Shown here: positions 1 to 5,573 of the stretch, piece after piece
Layout: every line of letters begins with the position of its first letter
Numbering within the stretch: the stretch's first letter is position 1
Assembly: GCA_002338895.1 (NCBI GenBank)
Contig: DDJH01000060.1
Location: forward strand, 1 to 7,877
DNA: 7,877 nt
Direction of reading: 5' to 3'
From: Lentisphaeria bacterium UBA1829
GTDB taxonomy: Bacteria; Verrucomicrobiota; Lentisphaeria; Victivallales; UBA1829
The notes under the pieces: model-generated
The model's input: the letters and a program-made list of their open reading frames with translations, nothing else
Database searches by the model: none
Told to the model about the DNA's origin: nothing
Program-made: the position numbers and the translations under genes

Positions 1-623
1 CCGCTTCCATGGAACGCTCCCGCCATAAACGGATTGTCCTCCGGCACGTTTGCGAAAACGACCAGCTTGGCGCAGCCGATGGAGCCGCGGTCGCTGGTTC
101 GTTCGGCTGTCTCCCGGATAATGCGCCCCATTTCAGCCACCGCGTCCATGTTGATTCCGGCCTTCGTGCTCGCCACGTTGACCGAGGAACAGACCCGCTC
201 CGTTTCCGCCAGCGCCTGCGGAATCGAGCTGATCAGTGTGCGGCTGCCGTTTGTGAATCCTTTCTGGACCAGTGCGCTGTAACCGCCGATGAAATTGATG
301 CCCAGTTCGGCGGCGGCCCTGTCGAGTGTCCGGGCAATGCCGATGACACCGTCGAGGTCTAGTCCGCCCGCCATCCAGGCGATCGGCGTGACGGAGACGC
401 GTTTGTTGATGATCGGAATGCCGTATTTCTTTTCGATCTCTTCCCCGGTTTTGACCAGGTTGCGGGCGCGGCTCATGATCCGGTCGTAGATGCGTGTCTG
501 CAGGCGGACGGGGTCCTCGCTCTGGCAGTCGTAGAGGGAGATGCCCATCGTGATGGTCCGGATGTCGAGGCACTCCTCCCGGATCATGCTGATGGTTTCG
601 ATGATGTCTTTTGTGTCGAACAT
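1..623 (-). CDS. UPF0210/DUF711 'PFL family' protein, N-terminal 207 residues (cut by window edge)
   Basis: The first 207 codons of a protein whose family usually has about 450 residues; the 3' end lies beyond position 1. Family-typical stretches are visible: INKRVSVTP (residues 73-80 region), [12 protein letters not shown] (111-122), [17 protein letters not shown] (146-162) and [12 protein letters not shown] near the cut. The biochemical role of UPF0210 proteins is not established; they are called 'PFL family' in databases, and a metabolic enzyme role is only assumed. The start at 623 is chosen because ATG follows the stop of the ACT-domain gene by 5 bases (CCCCC) and an AGGA stands 10 bases upstream inside that gene, so the two are probably translated from one message. 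The pairing with an ACT protein is conserved in many bacteria and some archaea and suggests ligand-controlled activity (inference). No frameshift or stop is seen in the visible part. Confidence 0.9.
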   Translation of the reverse strand, partial: MFDTKDIIETISMIREECLDIRTITMGISLYDCQSEDPVRLQTRIYDRIMSRARNLVKTGEEIEKKYGIPIINKRVSVTPIAWMAGGLDLDGVIGIARTLDRAAAELGINFIGGYSALVQKGFTNGSRTLISSIPQALAETERVCSSVNVASTKAGINMDAVAEMGRIIRETAERTSDRGSIGCAKLVVFANVPEDNPFMAGAFHGS

Positions 624-628
624 GGGGG

Positions 629-898
629 TCAGATCCTGTGCATGGAGTTGAAGATGTCCTCGTGCATTGCGTGAATGTCGAGACCGTTCTGTTTTCCGAG
701 TCCGGCCATGCGGTCGACAAAGTCGTTGAACGGGACCGTCAGATTCCGGATGTCGACAATCATGATCATCGTGAAATATCCGTTGAGAACGGTCTGGGAG
801 ATGTCGAGAATATTGGCTCCGCACTCCGCGCAGCCCGCGCTGACTTTGGCGATGATGCCGACCGAATCCCGTCCAATGACGGAAACTACTGCTTTCAT
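629..898 (-). CDS. ACT domain-containing protein, UPF0237 family
   Basis: An 89-residue protein that consists of a single ACT domain, the usual length for UPF0237. The N-terminal strand-turn [12 protein letters not shown] (residues 9-20) is the region that normally contacts the ligand in ACT domains. The family signature [16 protein letters not shown] follows (29-44), and the end [10 protein letters not shown] is characteristic. ACT domains bind small molecules, often amino acids, and regulate a partner enzyme; here the obvious partner is the UPF0210 protein encoded 5 bases downstream. The ligand cannot be read from the sequence. The start is supported by AAGGA 7 bases upstream (906-910). A promoter-like pair at 960-987 would give a leader of about 50 bases, so the ACT/UPF0210 pair can be expressed apart from the flavoprotein gene upstream. 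Confidence 0.93.
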   Translation of the reverse strand: MKAVVSVIGRDSVGIIAKVSAGCAECGANILDISQTVLNGYFTMIMIVDIRNLTVPFNDFVDRMAGLGKQNGLDIHAMHEDIFNSMHRI

Positions 899-959
899 GT
901 GCGATTCCTTTCCAGACCGGAGGTCCTGTTTTTCGTTCCGTTTTTCAGATCAGAAAGAT

Positions 960-987
960 AATATACTGCCGATTTGCGCGAAATCAA
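960..987 (-). promoter_or_regulatory. Putative sigma70-type promoter for the ACT/UPF0210 pair
   Basis: On the minus strand TTGATT (982-987) is separated by 16 bases from TATATT (960-965). The -10 box is part of the string AGTATATTAT. It lies in the 97-base gap between the stop of the flavoprotein gene and the ACT gene. The same -35 hexamer, TTGATT, occurs in the proposed promoter at 2089-2117. Recognised by eye only. Confidence 0.5.
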
Positions 988-994
988 CGTGCTG

Positions 995-1483
995 TCATTT
1001 CCGGGGCGCGTTCTGCTTGGCCGTCATATGGGGAATGGTCATTTTCCAGATGGTGGTCTTCCGGATCACCGCTTCGGGAAACACGGAAACCGGAGTCGGA
1101 CTGAAGCGGGAGGTCAGACAGGCCAGAGCGTGACGCTTCTCGTCCAGATCGGCAATCTCATAGATCCTTCCGGCTCCCGCGGCGGAGGAGTAGAACATCG
1201 TCATGTAGACCTGTCCATCCGGAGTCTTTGCCTCGTGGAATCGGCAGCCGCTCTCCATGAAGAAGTAGGCGTCCGGATTCCGGCGGATGATTTCCGCTTT
1301 CCGTCCTTCGCCCGCTCCGTGAAAATAGAGTGTGAAGATGCCGTTTTCCTCTTCAAAGCCATAGTTCAGGGTGATGCCGTACGGCGTGCCGTCGTCGTTC
1401 AGCGCCAGGTGACACTCGGTGGCGGAGTTGACGATTTCCCGGATTTCCGGAAGAGAGGTGATTTCACGGTCTTTTCTTCTCAT
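995..1483 (-). CDS. Pyridoxamine 5'-phosphate oxidase-fold flavoprotein, NimA-like
   Basis: A 162-residue cytoplasmic protein of the PNPOx-like/nitroimidazole-resistance (Nim) family, normally 150-170 residues. The start MRRKDREIT is the classic N-terminus of this family. LALNDDGTPYGITLNYGFE (residues 26-44) and LYFHGAGEGRKAEIIRRNP (52-70) form the split-barrel strands and the basic turn that holds the flavin phosphate. A second half around AGAGRIYEIADLDEKRHAL (102-120) and the near-terminal KMTAKQN complete the pattern. Such proteins bind FMN or a related cofactor and are thought to reduce nitro compounds or other small substrates; the real substrate is unknown, and resistance to nitroimidazoles should not be assumed. 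AAGGA (1493-1497) lies 9 bases before the ATG. A TATATT box at 1613-1618 could be its promoter. It is probably a single-gene unit. Confidence 0.88.
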   Translation of the reverse strand: MRRKDREITSLPEIREIVNSATECHLALNDDGTPYGITLNYGFEEENGIFTLYFHGAGEGRKAEIIRRNPDAYFFMESGCRFHEAKTPDGQVYMTMFYSSAAGAGRIYEIADLDEKRHALACLTSRFSPTPVSVFPEAVIRKTTIWKMTIPHMTAKQNAPRK

Positions 1484-1612
1484 TGTTCTGATTCCTTTTC
1501 AATAGCGGGGCTGATCTGGGAACGGAGGGGACGGAATGAAAACCGGGAGCTGAGAAATCAAGTCTCCTTTTTCCTGTTTTTTCGTTTCCTGCCCTTTTCA
1601 GGGTCCCGGATT

Positions 1613-1640
1613 AATATACTCTCTTTTTCCCGGGTTTCCA
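1613..1640 (-). promoter_or_regulatory. Possible promoter for the NimA-like gene
   Basis: On the minus strand TATATT (1613-1618) lies within AGTATATTAAT, much like the -10 string before the ACT gene. The -35 position, 16 bases upstream, reads TGGAAA (1635-1640), which is weak. The implied leader is about 120 bases. The assignment rests mostly on the -10 similarity. Confidence 0.35.
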
Positions 1641-1672
1641 GCGCGGAGAACAAATTCGGAAACATGGAAAAT

Positions 1673-1701
1673 TTGCAAAATGTTTTTTTGTCTGCTATAT
1701 T
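1673..1701 (+). promoter_or_regulatory. Putative sigma70-type promoter for the 111-residue gene
   Basis: TTGCAA (1673-1678) and TATATT (1696-1701) are spaced by the ideal 17 bases. Transcription would begin near 1708, about 15 bases before the ATG at 1723, so the leader would be very short. The -35 box lies inside a small inverted repeat (AAACAT/ATGTTT, 1660-1685), a possible but unproven operator. Confidence 0.5.
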
Positions 1702-1722
1702 TCCCTCAAGGATGGTGGAGCG

Positions 1723-2058
1723 ATGGAAAGCAGACGGAAACTGATCGCATGGTTTGATTTCTTCCGGATGGATGCGGAGGGAACGATGCACCCGGCCTAT
1801 GCCGGAGTCGCGGCCCCGTCTTTTCGGGAGGGACGGTGGACGTGTGATGTGATCACCTGCTTTTTCGGATCGGAAACGGTGCGTACCGTGTATGGAAATG
1901 ATTCGCTGCAATCTCTGGGAACGGCGCTGCTTGAACTGCGGAAGGAGTGTCTTGCGGCGCTGGAGAGGCATGAGACTTTTTTCTATGCGGAGGACGATGT
2001 CGATCCGCTGACGGAAGAGAGCCTTTCCCATCTTTTCCCCATGCCGGACTCGAACTGA
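1723..2058 (+). CDS. Uncharacterised 111-residue protein
   Basis: I do not recognise this gene with confidence. It encodes a soluble-looking protein with no signal peptide or membrane segment. The N-terminal half looks like beta strands with aromatic residues (IAWFDFF at 8-14, RWTCDVITCFFGS at 38-50). It is followed by a turn, YGNDSLQSL (57-65), and an amphipathic helix of about 20 residues, then an acidic tail (AEDDVDPLTEES, 89-100). This strand layer, a GxDS-x-Q turn and then a helix faintly recall small DUF6968-like proteins, but that is only an impression. Expression is supported by a promoter-like pair at 1673-1701 and AAGGA (1708-1712) 10 bases before the ATG. The overlapping minus-strand frame has no such support. 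The next gene on this strand starts 100 bases later with its own promoter, so this is probably a single-gene unit. Confidence 0.7.
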   Translation: MESRRKLIAWFDFFRMDAEGTMHPAYAGVAAPSFREGRWTCDVITCFFGSETVRTVYGNDSLQSLGTALLELRKECLAALERHETFFYAEDDVDPLTEESLSHLFPMPDSN

Positions 2059-2088
2059 TTTTTCCGGGGCAAAAAGGACTTCCGTATA

Positions 2089-2117
2089 TTGATTTTTGAC
2101 CGATCGTGTGCTATAAT
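2089..2117 (+). promoter_or_regulatory. Putative sigma70-type promoter for the TM2/H-X9-DG gene and zupT
   Basis: TTGATT (2089-2094) and a consensus TATAAT (2112-2117) are exactly 17 bases apart, the best promoter match in the window. Transcription would start near 2123-2124, which falls on the first possible ATG (2123) and 35 bases before the second (2159). A second -10-like box, TATATT in CGTATATTGAT (2085-2090), overlaps the -35 box and could be an alternative promoter. Confidence 0.6.
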
Positions 2118-2158
2118 GTAAGATGATCGAAACAAACCATTCAAATGCGGAATCGGAT

Positions 2159-3049
2159 ATGAAACAAAAAAACCGTCTTGTCTATGTTCTTCTGGCCCTG
2201 TTTTTCGGCTTCCTCGGCGCTCACTGCTACTATGCCGGAAACAGAATCAAGGCTCTTGTGCTGTTCATCCTGGGGGTGACTACCCTGATCCTGACCTTTT
2301 TCGCCAGTCTGTATTTCGGGCTGTTCTGCTACTTTGTGCTGTTCATCTGGTCGGCGTTTGACGCATTCTCCCGGGAGGTGGATTCCGAGAAGATGCCTTT
2401 CCTCGACAAGATGCCGGCTTTCCGATTCGGACTGACCCTCACAGGGTTCGTGATCCTGCCACTGGTGGCGATCGGCTGCTATATCGGAATTTTCCTGATC
2501 CCGGCGCTCTTCGATTCCAAGGAGAAGACGGAACTGGTGAACTGCATCGGAAACCTCTCCGAACTGGGATCCACCTATCAGATGTACGCCCTCCAGAATG
2601 GCGGACGCTACCCGAATCTGGAAAACCCGAAGGAGTTTCAGGCCGTCGCAAAGACGAACAACCACATCAATTACCTGATCTGCCAGAGCATGACCCGCCA
2701 GCGCTATCCCTATCTGCTGCTCGGCGGATACCGGGAGCCGGTCAATGGAAAACTGCCGGTGGCGATTGAACGGATCGGAAATCATCCCGGTTTCGTGAAT
2801 GTGCTGCTCGCGGATGGAACGGTCAAATCCCTAGCGACAAAGGAACGCAAGTACTTGAGTCTGGCCGCCTTCTTCCATGAGGACCTGAACCGGAGAGAAT
2901 TCGAGGACCTGAAACGCAAACTCAAGGCGCTCGATGCCAATCCGCTGCCGCCGACCGTTTATTCCCGGGCTCATCTGAATGCCCAGAAGGCCGCCGCTCA
3001 GAAAAAAACGGCTGCTCCTGTTCAAAAGAAGAAAAATACAAAAAAATAA
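2159..3049 (+). CDS. TM2-domain membrane protein with pseudopilin-like H-X9-DG region
   Basis: A 296-residue membrane protein if read from the ATG at 2159. An in-frame ATG at 2123 would add 12 residues, but it sits at the predicted transcription start, and the later start puts MKQKNR directly before the first hydrophobic helix. Neither start has a strong ribosome site. Residues 6-72 match a TM2 domain: hydrophobic helices around the turn FFGFLGAHCYYAGNR, ending in WSAFDAF. A further membrane helix (about 91-117) leads into NCIGNLSELGSTYQMYALQ and then NGGRYP (128-152), which resembles the helical spine of Lentisphaerae/Planctomycetes pseudopilins. H209 and D219-G220 form a perfect H-X9-DG motif. 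No prepilin peptidase site (G/FTLIE type) precedes the helix. The tail (about 245-296) is basic and Lys/Ala-rich. The function is unknown. zupT starts 15 bases downstream, so the two genes are probably co-transcribed. Confidence 0.85.
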   Translation: MKQKNRLVYVLLALFFGFLGAHCYYAGNRIKALVLFILGVTTLILTFFASLYFGLFCYFVLFIWSAFDAFSREVDSEKMPFLDKMPAFRFGLTLTGFVILPLVAIGCYIGIFLIPALFDSKEKTELVNCIGNLSELGSTYQMYALQNGGRYPNLENPKEFQAVAKTNNHINYLICQSMTRQRYPYLLLGGYREPVNGKLPVAIERIGNHPGFVNVLLADGTVKSLATKERKYLSLAAFFHEDLNRREFEDLKRKLKALDANPLPPTVYSRAHLNAQKAAAQKKTAAPVQKKKNTKK

Positions 3050-3064
3050 GGAGCGGAGCCATTC

Positions 3065-3913
3065 ATGGTTCCAGTGTCGTTCGGAGAGTTCCTCTGGATT
3101 TTCGCCCTGACCATGTTTGCTGGGTTGTCCACGGCGGTCGGCGGGGCGATTGCGTTCTTTCATACGCCGGGAAAAGATTCGGGTACGTTCCTTTCGGCAT
3201 CCCTCGGATTTTCCGCCGGAGTGATGGTGTATGTCTCGCTGACGGAGCTGATGGCGCATGCGGCGGAAGGGCTGAAGTCGGTGTATGGCGGGCTCCCCGG
3301 TGGAATCGGAGCCGTTGCGGCGTTCGCTCTGGGACTGCTGATGACGCTCGCGATCGACCGCCTGATCCCCGAGGTGGAAAATCCGCATCATGTCCGGTCG
3401 GGCGGAGAGGTCGACCGCGCGGAGCACGCATCGCCGGAAGAACGATCCAGACTGGGACGGGCCGGAATCCTGTTCGCTCTGGCGATCGGCATTCATAATT
3501 TCCCGGAAGGACTGGCAACCTTTGCCGGTGGGCTTTCCGGACCCGGAATCGGCATTCCGATTGCGCTGGCGATTGCGCTGCACAACATCCCGGAAGGAAT
3601 TGCGATCGGCATCCCGATTCTCTATGCGACGGGGAGCCGGAAAAAAGCATTTTTCTATTCCCTGCTTTCCGGACTGGCGGAGCCGGCGGGGGCGCTGATC
3701 GGTTTTCTGGTTCTGCTGCCGTTCCTGAGTCCGGCTCTTCTGGCTGTTCTGTTTGCACTGGTGTCCGGAATCATGGTCTACATCTCCTTCGACGAGCTGC
3801 TGCCGATGGCGGAAACCTATGGGAAGCACCATGTCGCACTGGCTGGAGTGCTTTCCGGAATGGTTTTTATGGGAATTGGACTGGAGGTCGCCGCCTGGCT
3901 CTCCGCGGCATGA
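3065..3913 (+). CDS. zupT: ZIP-family zinc/divalent metal transporter, ZupT type
   Basis: A 282-residue inner-membrane permease, slightly longer than E. coli ZupT (257). ZIP proteins import Zn2+ and other divalent cations into the cytoplasm. Eight hydrophobic segments can be traced. The metal-binding helices are clear: HNFPEG (residues 144-149) and HNIPEG (173-178) carry the paired His/Asn/Glu ligands of the binuclear site, LAEPAGA (204-210) follows, and SFDELLP (241-247) is the C-terminal family signature. A His-containing hydrophilic loop (about 103-130, with HH at 108-109) lies between helices 3 and 4, the usual position of the variable loop. AAGGAG (3048-3053) overlaps the stop of the TM2 gene, and a nearer GGAG (3055-3058) stands 6 bases before the ATG, so translation is probably coupled to that gene. 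No Zur- or Fur-like operator is obvious nearby. Confidence 0.95.
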   Translation: MVPVSFGEFLWIFALTMFAGLSTAVGGAIAFFHTPGKDSGTFLSASLGFSAGVMVYVSLTELMAHAAEGLKSVYGGLPGGIGAVAAFALGLLMTLAIDRLIPEVENPHHVRSGGEVDRAEHASPEERSRLGRAGILFALAIGIHNFPEGLATFAGGLSGPGIGIPIALAIALHNIPEGIAIGIPILYATGSRKKAFFYSLLSGLAEPAGALIGFLVLLPFLSPALLAVLFALVSGIMVYISFDELLPMAETYGKHHVALAGVLSGMVFMGIGLEVAAWLSAA

Positions 3914-3956
3914 GCCGCAGCGGGGCAGGCGGGGAATAATCGGAGAGAGCGGAGAG
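3899..3956. terminator. Weak inverted repeats between the convergent zupT and panB genes
   Basis: The 49-base gap between the two convergent stops is purine-rich. GCGGC (3905-3909) and GCCGC (3914-3918) can form a small hairpin around the zupT stop. Alternatively CTCTCCGC (3899-3906) can pair with GCGGAGAG (3949-3956) across 42 bases. Neither is followed by a T run on either strand, so intrinsic termination is not shown; the ends may be Rho-dependent. Confidence 0.2.
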
Positions 3957-3962
3957 GCTCAC

Positions 3963-4769
3963 TTAGAAGGAGTTCGCATCGGTCGGGAAGCGCCGGTTTT
4001 TCACGTCGTCGACATATTCCCGGAAGGCCCGTTCGATTTCGGCGGAGAGATTCGCATAGCGCCTGGCATGTTTCGGAATGAAGTCGGTGAAGAGGCCGAG
4101 AAGATCGTTGACGACCTGCACCTGTCCGTCACAGCCGACGCCGGCTCCGATGCCGATGGTCGGAATCTCAATGGCTTCGGACAGCTCCTTTGCCAGTTTT
4201 GCCGGAATGCATTCCAGCACGATGGCGAACGCGCCGGCTTCCTGCATGGCGCGGGCATCTTCGAAGAGGGCCTCCGCGGCGGATTCGGTCTTGCCGGCGA
4301 TCCGGTATCCGCCCTGCACGAGAAGCTGCTGCGGACGCAGCCCGATGTGACCCATGACGGGGACTCCGGCGCGGGTCAGACGGCGGACGGTCGGCGCCAT
4401 TTCGCGGTCGCCTTCAATTTTAACCGCGTCGCATTTTGCCTCCTGAAGGTAGCGGGCCGCATGGAGGAGCGCCTGTTCCGGGGAGACCTGATAGGTCATG
4501 AACGGCATGTCTCCGATCACAAACGCATCCGGTGCGCCGCGCTTGACCGCCGCGCAGTGGTGCAGACTCTCCTCCAGCGTGACCGACAGCGTGTTCGGAT
4601 ACCCCAGAACCGCCATTCCCAGGGAATCACCCACCAGAATCAGATCCATTCCGCAGAGTTGTGCCAGACGCGCGGTCGGCGCATCATACGCGGTGAGCAT
4701 CGCAATCGGCGTATGCTCCTCTTTCATCTTGCGAAGACGGGAAACGGTGATTTTTTTCTTTTCAGACAT
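3963..4769 (-). CDS. panB: 3-methyl-2-oxobutanoate hydroxymethyltransferase (ketopantoate hydroxymethyltransferase)
   Basis: PanB transfers a hydroxymethyl group from 5,10-methylenetetrahydrofolate to 2-oxoisovalerate. This gives ketopantoate, the first committed step towards pantothenate and CoA, in the cytoplasm. At 268 residues it matches the family (E. coli 264). The TIM-barrel landmarks are all present: LTAYDAPTARL (25-35), VGDSLGM with metal ligand D48, IGDMPF with metal ligand D87, KIEG with K117 and E119, GHIGLRPQ with H141, and LECIPAKLA with catalytic base E186. GIGAGVGCDGQVQV (206-219) follows, matching the usual GIGAG turn. AAGGAG (minus strand, 4778-4783) lies 8 bases before the ATG. 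The gene starts 35 bases after the kinase-like gene, so it is probably the last gene of the arn transcript. No panC or panD is in the window. Confidence 0.97.
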   Translation of the reverse strand: MSEKKKITVSRLRKMKEEHTPIAMLTAYDAPTARLAQLCGMDLILVGDSLGMAVLGYPNTLSVTLEESLHHCAAVKRGAPDAFVIGDMPFMTYQVSPEQALLHAARYLQEAKCDAVKIEGDREMAPTVRRLTRAGVPVMGHIGLRPQQLLVQGGYRIAGKTESAAEALFEDARAMQEAGAFAIVLECIPAKLAKELSEAIEIPTIGIGAGVGCDGQVQVVNDLLGLFTDFIPKHARRYANLSAEIERAFREYVDDVKNRRFPTDANSF

Positions 4770-4804
4770 CTTTCATTCTCCTTCTGGCAGTTCCGGCCCC
4801 GCGG

Positions 4805-5557
4805 TCAGAATCCCATCGGTTTCGCGTCCGGGTGAATCGAGCGGCGGACGCGGTTGTAGTAGTTGACCATCTGTTCCGTGGTTTCCGGATCGAATTCCAG
4901 ATTGCCGAGAAAGTCGGAAAGATCCTTCTTCATCAGCTTGCGCAGTTTCCGGCCGGAACATTTGCGGACCTTTTCCAGATCGATCCAGGCGGTCTCCATC
5001 CGGGAATCCCGGTTGATGGACCAGAGCATGTTCTGCGGGAGCGCCGTCCCATGACGGAAGCCCGCCTCGTGCAGAAGTGCAAGATTGTGAAGATTCTGCT
5101 TGCAGAATGCCTTGCGCAGTCCCTCTTCCCCCGCCATGCTTCCCCCCGGACAGAAGACCAGGCCGTTCTGCGAGTTCTTCATGAACTCTGTGACAATGAA
5201 ACAGCGTTTGAGTTTGATGCAGCGGCGGGTGTCTCCACAGGCCAGAAGCCGCGGAACCGGGATCCCGAGACTTGCCGCAACCCGGTAGCCCGCCGCCTCC
5301 CGCGCGGAAAACGACGGCCGGAAGAAAAATCTCCAGAACCGTTTATTCGTATAATCCTTCCAGACAACCGTCAGACCGCCGTTCTGCTGCGGAAGCGCGG
5401 TTTTCCACACCGTCTTGTGACGGGTTTTCCAGATGATCTCCGCATTCTCCTCGTTCAGAGGATGACGCTGAATATGGCGCAGCGCACTCTGAAAAAACGG
5501 TGCGGCCCAGCTCCAGGAAAAGCATTTGCTGATCGGAATTGCTGTCGTATCAGGCAT
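4805..5557 (-). CDS. Lipopolysaccharide kinase-like protein, Kdo/WaaP (InaA) family
   Basis: A 250-residue cytoplasmic protein with a small protein-kinase-like fold, as in KdkA/WaaP enzymes that phosphorylate Kdo or heptose of the lipopolysaccharide core. Visible parts are a probable ATP-anchoring lysine in VVWKDY (K67), a helix REAAGYRVAASLGIPVPR (86-103), and the hinge-like FIVTEFMKN (120-128). The catalytic-loop equivalent LHEAGFRHGTALPQNML (162-178) and the metal-binding WIDLEKVRK (191-199, D193) follow. The loop should read H-x-D-(4)-N; here it reads H169-G-T171 and N176, so the catalytic Asp position is Thr. The protein may be an inactive relative, may use another residue, or may be a divergent transferase. 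AAGGAG (5565-5570) stands 7 bases before the ATG, and the arnD stop is 16 bases upstream. Its place beside arnA and arnD supports a role in lipid A or core modification (inference). No membrane segment is apparent. Confidence 0.75.
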   Translation of the reverse strand: MPDTTAIPISKCFSWSWAAPFFQSALRHIQRHPLNEENAEIIWKTRHKTVWKTALPQQNGGLTVVWKDYTNKRFWRFFFRPSFSAREAAGYRVAASLGIPVPRLLACGDTRRCIKLKRCFIVTEFMKNSQNGLVFCPGGSMAGEEGLRKAFCKQNLHNLALLHEAGFRHGTALPQNMLWSINRDSRMETAWIDLEKVRKCSGRKLRKLMKKDLSDFLGNLEFDPETTEQMVNYYNRVRRSIHPDAKPMGF

Positions 5558-5573
5558 ATCAAATCTCCTTGTT

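Larger units (their letters stand above)
1484..1722. other. Divergent intergenic region (239 bases)
   Basis: This stretch separates the minus-strand flavoprotein gene from the plus-strand gene at 1723. It holds promoter-like boxes for both directions, T-rich runs around 1564-1590 and 1681-1689, and no convincing ORF or structured RNA. A short inverted repeat, AAACAT (1660-1665) and ATGTTT (1680-1685), flanks the plus-strand -35 box. Confidence 0.6.

Noticed and set aside
1725..2031. Minus-strand open frame 1558-2031 as the real gene in place of the 111-residue gene
   Set aside because: Its translation is Arg/Lys-rich and ends in a low-complexity basic tail, with no ribosome site. The plus-strand frame has a promoter, a Shine-Dalgarno site and ordinary amino acid composition.
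2831..3832. Minus-strand open frame of 333 codons opposite the TM2/H-X9-DG gene and zupT
   Set aside because: zupT on the other strand is unmistakable, and this translation is a low-complexity Arg/Gln/Ser-rich shadow that spans two genes.
3905..3918. Intrinsic terminator hairpin at the zupT stop
   Set aside because: The stem is only 5 base pairs and no T run follows on either strand, so I list it only as a weak inverted repeat.
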